A stretch of DNA of 64,000 nucleotides from Lachnospiraceae bacterium (GCA_029067085.1 JAIEFE010000025.1:1-64000), one strand, 5' to 3'; numbered from the stretch's first letter, positions 24,871-34,949 are shown. Numbers and translations are program-made. Notes: a model not told the origin generated them from the letters alone.

Positions 24871-25752
24871 CTACTCCTTTAACCCTGAATATATGATTCC
24901 CTGTTCCAGATAATCCTGTCCCAATACAAACACAAAAGCCGCCGGAATCAGAGTGATAAAGGATGCACAGAGTGCAAACCCCGCCTGCATCCAGGATATT
25001 TCCGGCAGATACAAAGACAACGGCCACAGCGCCTTATCCTCCAGAAACGCCAATGGCTGCTCCATCAGGTTCCAGTATTCCAAAAACCCTAACACTATGG
25101 CAGACAATAATCCACTTTTCCCTAAAGGAAGACCTATCTTTACAAAAATCAACAATTCTCCTGCCCCGTCAATGCGGGCTGCTTCCATCAGCTGCGGCGG
25201 CAGCGCGCGAAAACCGCCATAGGACAAAAAGATCGGAAAGGTGGAAAATACCGCCGGTAAGATAATGGCTCCGTGGGTATTCATCAGAGATAATCTGTCA
25301 AGCACCAGATAACTGGAAAGCATCGTGACCTGAAAAGGAAGAAGCATCAGCACCACATAGAGAGCAAACAAGGCCCTGCTCCCCCGCACCGAATAGGCTG
25401 CAAAAGCCCATGCCGCAGGGACGCCTACGATCAGCTGTCCGATCAGAATACAGCACACCAGCTTCACAGAATTCCAGAACAGGACAAAAAAGGAGGGCGT
25501 CATAAAAAGCAGTCTGCCGAAATGCTCGAAGGTGGGGTAATCCGGCATCAGTTTCCACTGAATAAATCCCTCGCCGCCGCCGAATGCTGGGAGTAGATAA
25601 GCTTTCATTTCCAGGCTGTCCATGACTGATCCTGTCAATATCAAGAGCACGGGGAGAACGATCAGGATGGCCGGCAGAAGCAGGCACAGGCAAGTCAGAG
25701 CCGTTCTCAGATATCCGATAAACACGTTCCCGATGATCCTTTTGTCTTTCAT
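24871..25752 (-). CDS. Carbohydrate-type ABC permease (MalG-like)
   Basis: The 293-residue protein has six hydrophobic segments and the cytoplasmic EAA loop MEAARIDGAGELLIFVKIGLP that contacts the ATPase. The size and segment order match MalG-type permeases of sugar importers. ATG 25752 has AAAGGGCG upstream; an earlier ATG at 25773 overlaps the MalF-type stop but lacks a ribosome site. It pairs with the preceding permease. No ATPase gene lies in the locus, as is common for Firmicute sugar importers that share one ATPase. Confidence 0.9.
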   Translation of the reverse strand: MKDKRIIGNVFIGYLRTALTCLCLLLPAILIVLPVLLILTGSVMDSLEMKAYLLPAFGGGEGFIQWKLMPDYPTFEHFGRLLFMTPSFFVLFWNSVKLVCCILIGQLIVGVPAAWAFAAYSVRGSRALFALYVVLMLLPFQVTMLSSYLVLDRLSLMNTHGAIILPAVFSTFPIFLSYGGFRALPPQLMEAARIDGAGELLIFVKIGLPLGKSGLLSAIVLGFLEYWNLMEQPLAFLEDKALWPLSLYLPEISWMQAGFALCASFITLIPAAFVFVLGQDYLEQGIIYSGLKE

Positions 25753-25769
25753 AAGCTTTCGCCCTTTCT

Positions 25770-26675
25770 TCATGTACGGTCCCAGAGCCGCTGCAGCAGC
25801 ATGATCGCTCCAAACAGGACAACGCCCACGCAGACTGCCGCAGCAGCCATCTTATCAAATTCCAGATTCACAAACCAGTTATTGAACAGATGCTGCAAGA
25901 GATAAATATCCTCCTGGGGATAAGACCCCGCCACCAGATAGGCTTCCCTGTAAATCTTAAAAGAATTTAAGAAGGACAGGATCACAATCGTGTAAAAGCT
26001 GCCTTTTAAATTGGGCAGGATTATGTAGCGGATGCACTTCCAACGCCCTGCCCCGTCCACTCTGGCCGCCTCGATCAGCTCATTAGGGATCGAAAGAATG
26101 CCTGCCAGCCACAGCACCACCGTATAGCCGGTATTCTTCCACAGATAGCTTCCCACCAGCACCCAGAAGGAAGCCTTCGTTCCCAGATAATCGATCGTCA
26201 CGGTTCCCCACAGTCCCGTTATCTCCCCAAGCTTTGTGAAAAAAAGATTTAAAAACCCCTGTCTGTAAAAGACCATCTTCCAGACCAGCACAATGGTGGC
26301 TGTGGGCATGGCCAAGGGAAAGAGATACACCGACTTGATCAGCCCCGCCTCCTTCATGGTACTTAAGGGAAACGCCACCAGCAGTCCCACCAGCACCAGA
26401 AGCGGAATACAGACCACGGTAAAGCGCGCGGTATTTTTCACCGCCAGAAGAAAGGCCTGATTGTGAAAAATAACGCCGTAATTCTTAATACCTGTAAACT
26501 CACCCGTGACCGCCGTTTGAAAGGACCGCTTCACCACATCAAGAAACGGCAGGAGCACGAAGAGAGTCACACCCGCAAGGCTTGGCAGGAGGAAAAGCAA
26601 GAAGGCTCTCCGCTTTCTAAACCCTCCTATAATAGTATAGTTTTTTGCATTTTTCTTCAAATGAATAGCTTTCAT
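25770..26675 (-). CDS. Carbohydrate-type ABC permease (MalF-like)
   Basis: This 301-residue permease has six predicted membrane segments, starting FLLFLLPSLAGVTLFVLLPF, and the EAA loop IEAARVDGAGRWKCIRYIILP. Its start is three bases after the stop of the first propeller/solute-binding lipoprotein, so the two are co-translated. Together with the MalG-like gene it should form an importer channel fed by one or more of the three upstream lipoproteins. The substrate is unknown, though the family takes up sugars and related polar solutes. Confidence 0.92.
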   Translation of the reverse strand: MKAIHLKKNAKNYTIIGGFRKRRAFLLFLLPSLAGVTLFVLLPFLDVVKRSFQTAVTGEFTGIKNYGVIFHNQAFLLAVKNTARFTVVCIPLLVLVGLLVAFPLSTMKEAGLIKSVYLFPLAMPTATIVLVWKMVFYRQGFLNLFFTKLGEITGLWGTVTIDYLGTKASFWVLVGSYLWKNTGYTVVLWLAGILSIPNELIEAARVDGAGRWKCIRYIILPNLKGSFYTIVILSFLNSFKIYREAYLVAGSYPQEDIYLLQHLFNNWFVNLEFDKMAAAAVCVGVVLFGAIMLLQRLWDRT

Positions 26676-26678
26676 ATT

Positions 26679-29108
26679 CTACTCCGCCATATAGATAGCT
26701 ATTTTTTCCTGCACCAGTTCCACGGCATCCTCCAGACTGCACTTACCGTCCAGATACTTCTGTCCTGCTTCCCGCACCGCATCCTCCACGACCGCATCAG
26801 ACAGATAGGGCGTGCGGACGGAAGAGAGGATATCGTACAGCTCCTGTGTCTCCTGTTCTGTCGGCACACAGATGCTTACTACAATCACCGTACCGTCATC
26901 ATTGGTGAGACCATATCCGGCGCAAGGCTCTCCCGGCTTATCGGTATCTGAAAGCATCCCGCCCATACTGGCAAGATATATTTTCAGGGCCGCCTCATTG
27001 ACGGGAAATCCCGTCGGATAGATCAATTTCTGCATTTCTCCGGAAAGGGCCTCCCGCAAAAGCCCGCTTGCCAATTCCGTCTTTTCGGACGCCGCATTGA
27101 TTCCCATCAAAGCATAAGGGCGGAAGGAATCCTTCGCGCTTCCGGGCGTCAGAGCCACCCGGCAGTTTCTGCCGTTTTCCCCATTCCACTCCTTATTGAT
27201 GGAATTTACAAAGGCATAATTATAGGCGTTTTTCAGCTCTCCCAGCGTCATCTTCTCATTGCCTGCCACGATCTGTATTGCGCCTCCCTGCAGATCGTTG
27301 TAGGCGCTGACCTCGTGGCTGCTCGTAACCCAGTCCTTCTCTCTCTGCTGATACTGTTTTAAAAGCTTCTCAGGCAGTCCCTCCATGCAGGCTGCATAGA
27401 TCCGCTTTGCCTGCTTCAGATAAGTGGTCAACTCCTCCTCATTGAGCTGTCCCGCCTCTGTAAACCAGAGCGGCGCGGACACGGGCATCAGGTTATCTAT
27501 CAGCATTTCCTGACTGTAGGTCTCCATGATACCCTCTCCGGGATGTTCGCTTCTGAGTCTTTCAGTTATATCCGCCAGAGAGGAGAGGTCTGACACATTT
27601 GTCATTTTTTCTTGATCCGTCATATACATCGACAGAGTCACCGCCGCCGGCATCATACAGATTTTTCCATCTTTCGTAAAGCTTTCCTTGATATTCGCGA
27701 GAAGTTTTTCCTCCTTCTCCAGCTCAGCCAGATAGGGAGTCAGATCCGCCAACACGCCCTTCTCCTCGTAGGAATGAGCCGGCAGGCCGTCCAAGAGCAG
27801 GAAATCCGGTCCCTTTCCGGCCATGATCTCCGTATTCAGCTTCTTCACAGCATCCTCTCTGGTGGTGCCTCCATCCTCGTCCATTCCTACCTTGTACTCC
27901 ACATAGACGTCAGGGTGTTCCCCCTGATAGCGGATGATGGCCTGCCGCAGGATATCGCTCTCTGTCAGGCTGTAAGCTGTAAAACTCTGTGACAGAACGG
28001 TACTGATATTCGGATCATAGACGAAGGCCGACAGTTTCCCTTCGGCAAAGGCCGCTATAAATCCCTCCGCCGCCGTCCGGATCATTTTCACCACATGTTT
28101 CATGGGATCGATCAAGCTGGTCAGGCCACCGTTGATCACCTGCTCCATAACGGTGCCGCCAATCACATGGCGGTATACCCCCTTGCTGCAAACTAGATAA
28201 AGAGCCTCCTCTTCCGCCGGAAAAATGCTGTAGGTAGACTCGCTCACATGATCCTTCGTTTGATCATTCACCATACAGTTTTCCTTCACAAAATTAGTGA
28301 TCACGTTGTCCTCAATCTGCTCACTTGTATCCAGTTGATACATAGCAACGCCCGACAGTTCATCTTTAAGCGCCATATAGTTTTCCCAAACGCAGAACAC
28401 ATCTGGTGTGAAATCCGCCTGAAGAAAAAACTTCGCCGTCCCCGCCTCCCGGTCTATCTCATAAATTTTCTCACCAAACGTCGCCGCAAAAAACCTGCTG
28501 CCATCCTCCGAAAAACAAAGGCAGCGGGGCAGCTCCTCGTCAGGCAGTTCGATCTGCTTCTCCTCTCCCTGCGCCGGAATCAACCATATGCCGGCATCTA
28601 TCTCCGGAATATCCTTAATCGTGTTATTTTCTTCCGCTTTGTCATCTGCAGACTCTTCTTCGCCATCCCCGGTCTCTTCTTCCACACCCATACTTTCGTA
28701 GCTTCGATAGAGAATCGCCACACTTCCGTCGGGAGCCGCCTTCATATCGTATATATAGTGTCCCCCAACAATGTTTCCACCCACATATTTACCATGCACA
28801 AACTCATCCCATCCCGGCAGCGCATCCGGCTTCCATGTGACGCCGCCATCCTCGGAGGTCCACCGTCCCTCCGCGCCGTCTTCCAGAAGAACAAGCCGGC
28901 CGTCAGAAAGCTCTTGCAGATCCATGATCTCCCCGGTATCCACATCGATCATTGTCTCCACATACCGGCCCATGGCTTCGCTGTCACCGGATCCATCCCC
29001 CGATTTGGAGGCCGCCCCGTCATCCCCGGCTTTGCCGCATCCCACAAGGGACACGGCCAGCACTCCCGCCAACCATAGAATCACCGCCCTCTTCTGACTC
29101 TTCTTCAT
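26679..29108 (-). CDS. Propeller/solute-binding fusion lipoprotein 1
   Basis: The 809-residue precursor has a lipoprotein signal (ILWLAGVLAVSLVGCG; Cys at about 22). Residues about 45-380 look like a beta propeller and include the Asp-box SEDGGVTW and many strand-like repeats. From about 400 a family 1 solute-binding domain follows, with RQAIIRYQGEHPDVYVEYK, EDAVKKLNTEIMAGKGPDFLL and YEEKGVLADLTPYL. At about 810 residues it is roughly twice the size of normal binding proteins. ATG 29108 has GGGAGG upstream. It is the most diverged of three tandem paralogues and the one coupled to the permeases. The propeller may bind glycans or proteins at the cell surface; this is inferred. Confidence 0.88.
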   Translation of the reverse strand: MKKSQKRAVILWLAGVLAVSLVGCGKAGDDGAASKSGDGSGDSEAMGRYVETMIDVDTGEIMDLQELSDGRLVLLEDGAEGRWTSEDGGVTWKPDALPGWDEFVHGKYVGGNIVGGHYIYDMKAAPDGSVAILYRSYESMGVEEETGDGEEESADDKAEENNTIKDIPEIDAGIWLIPAQGEEKQIELPDEELPRCLCFSEDGSRFFAATFGEKIYEIDREAGTAKFFLQADFTPDVFCVWENYMALKDELSGVAMYQLDTSEQIEDNVITNFVKENCMVNDQTKDHVSESTYSIFPAEEEALYLVCSKGVYRHVIGGTVMEQVINGGLTSLIDPMKHVVKMIRTAAEGFIAAFAEGKLSAFVYDPNISTVLSQSFTAYSLTESDILRQAIIRYQGEHPDVYVEYKVGMDEDGGTTREDAVKKLNTEIMAGKGPDFLLLDGLPAHSYEEKGVLADLTPYLAELEKEEKLLANIKESFTKDGKICMMPAAVTLSMYMTDQEKMTNVSDLSSLADITERLRSEHPGEGIMETYSQEMLIDNLMPVSAPLWFTEAGQLNEEELTTYLKQAKRIYAACMEGLPEKLLKQYQQREKDWVTSSHEVSAYNDLQGGAIQIVAGNEKMTLGELKNAYNYAFVNSINKEWNGENGRNCRVALTPGSAKDSFRPYALMGINAASEKTELASGLLREALSGEMQKLIYPTGFPVNEAALKIYLASMGGMLSDTDKPGEPCAGYGLTNDDGTVIVVSICVPTEQETQELYDILSSVRTPYLSDAVVEDAVREAGQKYLDGKCSLEDAVELVQEKIAIYMAE

Positions 29109-29162
29109 CTTCCCATTCCTCCCAGCTTGTTTCTTTATTACCATGCAGTTCTTTTCGCATTG

Positions 29163-31595
29163 TTATTCCGCCATGTATATCTCTACCTTTGCCATGATCT
29201 TACTCACCGCCTCCTCCAGAGACAGATATCCCGACAAATACTGTGCGCCGATTTCAATTACTGCATTCTCCACTACCGGATCCTTCAAATAAGGTGTCTT
29301 CACACTGCAGCAGAGATCGTAAAGCTTCTGATATTCCTCTTTCGTGGGCATATAAATATCCAAATGCCACTCCAGACCATCCCCGTTGCTGCCGCCCAGG
29401 CTGCTGCTCACCTCGCCGTAATCGCAATCCATACCGGCATTTTGAAAGATCTGCCACTGTGGGCTGAGTCTGTCTTTCAGGGCAGCCTCATTCACCGTAA
29501 ATCCGCTGTAGAGAAGATTCTGTACCTCATACCCCATCATGATATCAAAGAAGCGCTCCGCATCCTCCTGATGCTTTGCGGAAGCATTCAGGCCCACTAA
29601 GACCGTCGGCTCAAACACACCCTCGCTCATCCCGTCGAAAGCCTTCATTTCCATATCTGAAAGCCCGTCACAGTATTTCAGGGAACACATCTCCTGATAC
29701 TCGTAGACATCTTCCAACATCCCCACTGCCAGTTCCATGTCACCGAGAAAGAAATCCGTTACCTGTTGACCGATACTGTTAAAATGCCAATAACCGTATT
29801 CACCCCGATTATAAGATTCTTTCCACCGGCCGTAAGTCTCTCTGGTGGAATCTGCAAGGCCCTCCAGGGCCGTCGTGTAAAGACTGTTTGTCTGAGAAAG
29901 GTACTCCGTAAGCTTCGCCTTGTCAATACCGCCCGACTCCTCCACAAAAGCCGTGGCCGCCACCGGCAAAAACCACCGCATCATTGCTTCTTCGCTAAAG
30001 AAGCTGCCGATCTCCGCCTCCGGTTTTTCGGCTTTGATCTTCTCCACCGCCGCTGCCAAAGAGGTGTAGTCTGTAATACCTGCAACATCTTCCCGTCTGC
30101 CCTCCACCACGGGAAGCGAGAAGGAAACAGGCATCATGTAGATAGCGCCCTCATGAGTGAAGGCATCCACCACATTGGGTAAAAGCGCCGCGTCCCCCGT
30201 AAAGCTGTCGATGCGAGGCTTTAAATCTTTCAAAATGCCCTTCTCCTCGTAAGATTTCACGGGAAGCTCATCCAGAATAATCACATCCGGCCCCTTACCT
30301 GCCATCAGCTCCGTATTCAGCTTCTTGACCGCGTCCTCTCTTGCCTTGGCGTCTGTACCGCTTAAGCCCACCTCGTAGCGCACAAAGACATCCGGATTCT
30401 CCGTCTGGAAATGCGCAATCGCCTGCCGCACCACATCCTGCTCCCGCAGGGAGTACACCGAAACCAGATTTTCCGGCACCGTAGGCACATTGGGATCATA
30501 TTGGTAAAGCGCCACCTTACCGGTGGAAAAAAGCGCCGCGAACTCGTTCTCCCCACAGGCTGTGACTCCCAGCATACTCACGGAAGGATTGCTGAAACTG
30601 GAAAGCGCTCCGTCGACGATCTGCTCCATGGCGCTGCCGCCGATCACATGGCGGTACAACCCGTCTTTGACCGCGATATAGAGAACGCCTTCCTCACCCG
30701 GCGTCACATAGAGTGTATAGTAATTAGCGGCATAATAATCATGCAGATATTTTTCCGCCAAAAAATCGGTCAGGACGCTGTCCTCCACAAATTTTTCTTC
30801 CTCTTTGTCCCAAATGACGACCCCCTCTTCGGAAGTCAAAAAGAACATATACTTTCCCTGAAACTTGATGAGATCGGGCCTCTGCTCAAGCGACACCGCT
30901 TTGGTCAGCGTTCCACCCTCCACATCTACCCTGTAGACCGTACCCGTTCTGCTCACCGTGGCGAAAAGCTCCCCCTCCGGAGAATAATAAATATTGTTGA
31001 CAAAATTGTCTTCCGCCTTTACAGGCAGCGAATCGAGCGTCTGCACCGTGCCGTCCGCCTTCCCCACATGGAGTAAGGGATTAAAAGTACCTGTCTTGTC
31101 ATACTCTCCATTTTTTACATAGAGTACGGCAACCGTCCCGTCAGGCGCCGCCGTCATACTGAAGATATAGTTTTCTTCCGTGAAGGCCGCCATACTGTCA
31201 ATGCCCGGAATCGAAACCGCCTCCCATGTCTTTCCGCCGTCTGAGGAGATCAGCTGCCCCGTTTTCTCCTCAGGGATCAAAATACGTCCGTCCGCAAGCA
31301 CTGTGATCCCGTGGGCGTTACCCACCTGTTCCGAAATGTCCACAGGCGTCTCCACATAACGCCCCATGGCAGTCGGCTCATTTTCCGCATTTTCTCCGTC
31401 TGTCCCGTTTTCGCCGCCCGCTTGTGTATCCGCCTTCTTTGCACCGCTATCCGCTGTCATTTCCGTCCCGTCTGCCGAGGACGATACGCCGCCGTTTCCG
31501 CAGCCGACGAGTATTCCCGCCAGTATCACAAGCACGAGACCCGCCGCAAAAAGCCTTTTAAATTGTTTTTTAGATTGCTTTCTATTCAAATTCAT
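29163..31595 (-). CDS. Propeller/solute-binding fusion lipoprotein 2
   Basis: The 810-residue precursor has a lipobox (AGILVGCG), a Gly/Asp/Glu-rich linker, then GRYVETPVDISEQ, the Asp-box SSDGGKTW and AAPDGTVAVLYVKNGEYD-type propeller strands to about residue 385. The solute-binding domain has AIAHFQTENPDVFVRYEVGL and NTELMAGKGPDVIILDELP. It is closely similar to lipoprotein 3 over its full length, so the pair arose by recent tandem duplication. It lies 54 bases upstream of lipoprotein 1. It probably captures a related but different ligand for the same permeases. Confidence 0.88.
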   Translation of the reverse strand: MNLNRKQSKKQFKRLFAAGLVLVILAGILVGCGNGGVSSSADGTEMTADSGAKKADTQAGGENGTDGENAENEPTAMGRYVETPVDISEQVGNAHGITVLADGRILIPEEKTGQLISSDGGKTWEAVSIPGIDSMAAFTEENYIFSMTAAPDGTVAVLYVKNGEYDKTGTFNPLLHVGKADGTVQTLDSLPVKAEDNFVNNIYYSPEGELFATVSRTGTVYRVDVEGGTLTKAVSLEQRPDLIKFQGKYMFFLTSEEGVVIWDKEEEKFVEDSVLTDFLAEKYLHDYYAANYYTLYVTPGEEGVLYIAVKDGLYRHVIGGSAMEQIVDGALSSFSNPSVSMLGVTACGENEFAALFSTGKVALYQYDPNVPTVPENLVSVYSLREQDVVRQAIAHFQTENPDVFVRYEVGLSGTDAKAREDAVKKLNTELMAGKGPDVIILDELPVKSYEEKGILKDLKPRIDSFTGDAALLPNVVDAFTHEGAIYMMPVSFSLPVVEGRREDVAGITDYTSLAAAVEKIKAEKPEAEIGSFFSEEAMMRWFLPVAATAFVEESGGIDKAKLTEYLSQTNSLYTTALEGLADSTRETYGRWKESYNRGEYGYWHFNSIGQQVTDFFLGDMELAVGMLEDVYEYQEMCSLKYCDGLSDMEMKAFDGMSEGVFEPTVLVGLNASAKHQEDAERFFDIMMGYEVQNLLYSGFTVNEAALKDRLSPQWQIFQNAGMDCDYGEVSSSLGGSNGDGLEWHLDIYMPTKEEYQKLYDLCCSVKTPYLKDPVVENAVIEIGAQYLSGYLSLEEAVSKIMAKVEIYMAE

Positions 31596-31636
31596 GCCTC
31601 CGTGTCATCCTTTCTCTCATGCGAAACATAGAACTT

Positions 31637-34090
31637 CTACTCCGCCATATAGATTTCCACCTTCGCGACGATGTTATTGACCGTCTCCTCCAGCGACTTA
31701 TGTCCGGCCAGATACTGCGCGCCGCACTCAGTCACTGCGCTCTCCACCACGGGATCCTCCACATAGGGCGTCTTCACCTGACAGCAGAGGTCGTAAAGTG
31801 TCTGATATTCCTCCCTCGTCGGCACATAAATATCCATCACAAACTCTCGTCCGTCTCCGTAACTGCCGCCCACGGAGTTTGCTGGTTCACCATAGTCCAC
31901 ATCATAGCCCGCATTCTGGAAGACCCCCCATTGGGGACTCATCTGACTTTTCAGGGCAGTCTGATTTACCATGAAACCGTCGTAGAGAAGGCTCTGCACC
32001 TCGGTTCCCATCAAAACATCGAAGAAGCGTTCCGCCTCCTCCTGATGGGATGACGCCACAGTAAGCCCCACCAGGATCGACGGTTCAAACACGCCCTGTC
32101 TCATCCCGTCAAAGGATTTCATCGTCACATCCGCAAATCCCTCCTTGTACTTTAAGGACAGTCCGCTCCGATACCCGGCGATATTCTTTAACATCCCCAT
32201 ATTGAGTTCCATATCCTGCAAAAGAAAATCATCGTAATCCTGCCCCACACTGTTAAAATTCTCATACGCCCAGCTGTTCGTCAGATAATTCTCCTTCTGC
32301 CATCCCATAGATTCCTTCGCAAAATCCGAAATGCCTTCCAGGGACGCCTTATACATCCGCTCCGTCAGGGACAGGTATTCTGTAAGCGCCTCCCTGTTGA
32401 TGTCCCCGGATTCTTCGATAAAGGCCGTTGCCGCAACCGGCAGAAGCCACCGCACAGCCGCCTCCTCTGAAAAGTAGCTGCACACCTTCGCCTCAGGATG
32501 CTCCGTCTTGACCTTTTCCACCGCATCCGCAAGGGAGGCATAGTCTGTAATACCCTCGATCACATTCTCTCTTCCGATCACCATGGGAACCGTAAAGGTA
32601 ACCGGCATCATGTATACACTGCCCCCTTGGTTAAAGGCTTCTACAATATTGGGAAGCAGTACGGCATCCGCTGTAAGGCTTTCGATATGGGGTTTTAAGT
32701 CCTTTAAGATTCCCTTTTCCTCATAAGATTTCACGGGAAGGCCGTCCATGATAATGACATCCGGTCCCTTACCTGCCATCAATTCCGTATTTAACTTTTT
32801 GACGGCATCCTCCCGCGCCTTAGCGTCCGTGCCGCTCAAGCCCACTTCATATCTCACAAAGATATCCGGATTTGCCACCTGGAATTGAGCGATGGCCTGC
32901 CGCACGGCATCCTGCTCCTGCAGCGAATAGACCGAGACCATATTCTCCGGCACCGTGGGCACACTGGGATCATAACGATAGAGCGCCACCTTGCCGGAAA
33001 ACAAAGCGGCAAATTCATTCTCCCCATATACGGTGAATCCCTGCAGACTCATAGAAGGATTGCAAAAGCTGGTCAGCGCGCCGTCGATGATCTGCTCCAT
33101 GGCGCTGCCGCCTATCACATGGCGGTACATCCCGCCCTTCCCCGCTATGTAGAGCGCGCCGTCTTCTCCCGGCGCCATATACGCCGTATAGCCCCCGCCG
33201 GTAAAATACTGCCCCTTATAATTTTCCTCCATAAAATCGCTGAGTACGCTGTCCTCCACCCACTTTTCCTGCTTGCGGTCATAGATGGAAATGCCTTCGC
33301 CGGATGTGAGGAAAAACATATGATCTCCCTGCATTTTGATCAGATCCGTCCGCCACTCTGAAGACAGGGCTTTCGTCAATGTTCCGCTCTCCACATCCAC
33401 CCGGTAAACCTTACCTGTACCGATCACGGTAGCGAAAAGTTCTCCCTCAGGCGAATAGTAAATATTATAGACAAAGCTGTCTTCCTCCGGCACCGGCAGC
33501 GTATCGAGCGTCTGCACCGTGCCGTCCCGCTTCGCCACATGGAGCGATGGATGAAACGTACCTGTCTCTTCAAAATCACCATTTTTCGAGTAAACCACAG
33601 CCACGGTTCCGTCCGGAGCCGCCGCCATGCTGTGAATATAGTTCTCCTCCGCAAAACTCTTTATGTTATCGATGCCCGGAATCGGAACCGTATCCCAAGT
33701 CTCCCCACCGTCCGACGAGATGAGCTGTCCCGCCCCGTCATCCAGGATCAGCAACCGTCCGTCTGCGAGCGCCGTAATGTTATGCGGGCGGGAAGAATTT
33801 TCGGAAATGTCCACCGTCGTCTCCACATAACGACCCATGGCGGCAGGCTCACTTCCTGCCCCTTCTCCGTCTGCCCCGTTTTCGCTGCCGGTCTGTGCAT
33901 CCGCCTGCTTTGCCTCGCCGTCCACTGAGGCTGCTCCCGTCCCGTCTGCTGAAGGTTCTGTGCTGCTGTTTCCGCAGCCGACGAGCATCCCCATAAGCAT
34001 GGCGAGCACAAGGCAGAGCGACAGCATTTTTTTGTTGCTTTTGTTTTCGCCGCTATGCTTCTTTTTATTTCGAATTTTCTTTAAAATCAT
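31637..34090 (-). CDS. Propeller/solute-binding fusion lipoprotein 3
   Basis: The 817-residue precursor has a long basic N-terminus, a signal core (LSLCLVLAMLMGMLVGCG) with lipobox Cys at about 39, and an acidic linker. The propeller region has the Asp-box SSDGGETW, AAPDGTVAVVYSKNGDFE and FYSPEGELFATV-like strands. The solute-binding domain has AIAQFQVANPDIFVRYEVGL and NTELMAGKGPDVIIMDGLP. It is the first of the three in transcription order. An AAAGGA site lies 12 bases upstream of ATG 34090. A lone TTTAGAGAAA half-site is present in the 118-base spacer in front. Confidence 0.88.
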   Translation of the reverse strand: MILKKIRNKKKHSGENKSNKKMLSLCLVLAMLMGMLVGCGNSSTEPSADGTGAASVDGEAKQADAQTGSENGADGEGAGSEPAAMGRYVETTVDISENSSRPHNITALADGRLLILDDGAGQLISSDGGETWDTVPIPGIDNIKSFAEENYIHSMAAAPDGTVAVVYSKNGDFEETGTFHPSLHVAKRDGTVQTLDTLPVPEEDSFVYNIYYSPEGELFATVIGTGKVYRVDVESGTLTKALSSEWRTDLIKMQGDHMFFLTSGEGISIYDRKQEKWVEDSVLSDFMEENYKGQYFTGGGYTAYMAPGEDGALYIAGKGGMYRHVIGGSAMEQIIDGALTSFCNPSMSLQGFTVYGENEFAALFSGKVALYRYDPSVPTVPENMVSVYSLQEQDAVRQAIAQFQVANPDIFVRYEVGLSGTDAKAREDAVKKLNTELMAGKGPDVIIMDGLPVKSYEEKGILKDLKPHIESLTADAVLLPNIVEAFNQGGSVYMMPVTFTVPMVIGRENVIEGITDYASLADAVEKVKTEHPEAKVCSYFSEEAAVRWLLPVAATAFIEESGDINREALTEYLSLTERMYKASLEGISDFAKESMGWQKENYLTNSWAYENFNSVGQDYDDFLLQDMELNMGMLKNIAGYRSGLSLKYKEGFADVTMKSFDGMRQGVFEPSILVGLTVASSHQEEAERFFDVLMGTEVQSLLYDGFMVNQTALKSQMSPQWGVFQNAGYDVDYGEPANSVGGSYGDGREFVMDIYVPTREEYQTLYDLCCQVKTPYVEDPVVESAVTECGAQYLAGHKSLEETVNNIVAKVEIYMAE

Positions 34091-34208
34091 ATCACCGTTG
34101 ATCCTTTCATAAAATCATCAAATTCTTTGTTTTCTCTAAATTCACCTATTTCGTCATCTGTATTATGTAAACTATTTGCCAACTGTGACTGCACTATTTT
34201 TTGCCTGA

Positions 34209-34931
34209 TCAGACAAACAGCATCATCACAATACTGTCCGCGAGAAAACTCCCGTCGTCCTGCCAGCTTCCTTTACTGGTGGTCGATATGCCTTCCTGCA
34301 GATCCGCAAAGCTTCCCTCTCTGGCTGAGACATCCTCCGGATTGATGCCTCCGTTTTTTACCGTCTTAAACTCCCAGACACAATTCTGACTCATATGCAC
34401 CGTGATCAGATCCTCTTCGTCCTCGTATCCCGACGTTGCGACCACCGCATAATCGGCATCTCCCTCAGACCAGACTTCTACTCTGGCAACCACAAAGAAG
34501 TCTGCTCCTATGCTCCGAACATCGCCTACAAGCTCTGCGCTCCCGGCAGACTGTGACTGCACATCCTTGGTCTGCTGATCGTTTTCGTCCGATGAGTCGT
34601 TCTGTACCGTTTTCCCTGTTGTATCGCTTTCTGTATCGTTTTTTACGTTTTCGTCCGTATCATCGCCAGTTTCAACCTTGCTCTCTCCACCCGAGATATC
34701 CTCCGGGGCAGAATCGCTATCTCCCGGCGCTGCCTCCGGATCATCCTCGTTTTCTCCTATGCTGCCGTTTTGCAATTCCTCCACATTTCCAGAAGAAAGG
34801 TGCACGGGAACCGGTTCTTCCACCTTTCCGCATCCTGCTGCCGTGATCATCACAAACATAAGACAAAGTGCAGCCGCTATATTCCAGCTGACCTTTCTCA
34901 GAATTCCATTTTTCTTTTTTATAATCTCCAT
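34209..34931 (-). CDS. Small lipoprotein with acidic linker and OB-like domain
   Basis: The 240-residue precursor has a signal with lipobox TAAGC (Cys near 34), an acidic Asp/Ser/Glu-rich linker (residues 50-130), and a C-terminal beta-rich domain: ELVGDVRSIGADFFVVARVEVW, ITVHMSQNCVWEF and LADSIVMML. The domain resembles DUF5666-type OB folds. It is a relative in layout of the 35061-35657 lipoprotein, and both are preceded by the same operator and -10 spacing. It is probably co-transcribed with the fusion lipoproteins. It may be a sensor or partner for the kinase; that is inferred. Confidence 0.75.
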   Translation of the reverse strand: MEIIKKKNGILRKVSWNIAAALCLMFVMITAAGCGKVEEPVPVHLSSGNVEELQNGSIGENEDDPEAAPGDSDSAPEDISGGESKVETGDDTDENVKNDTESDTTGKTVQNDSSDENDQQTKDVQSQSAGSAELVGDVRSIGADFFVVARVEVWSEGDADYAVVATSGYEDEEDLITVHMSQNCVWEFKTVKNGGINPEDVSAREGSFADLQEGISTTSKGSWQDDGSFLADSIVMMLFV

Positions 34932-34949
34932 TTTTTATTTTCCCTCCTA

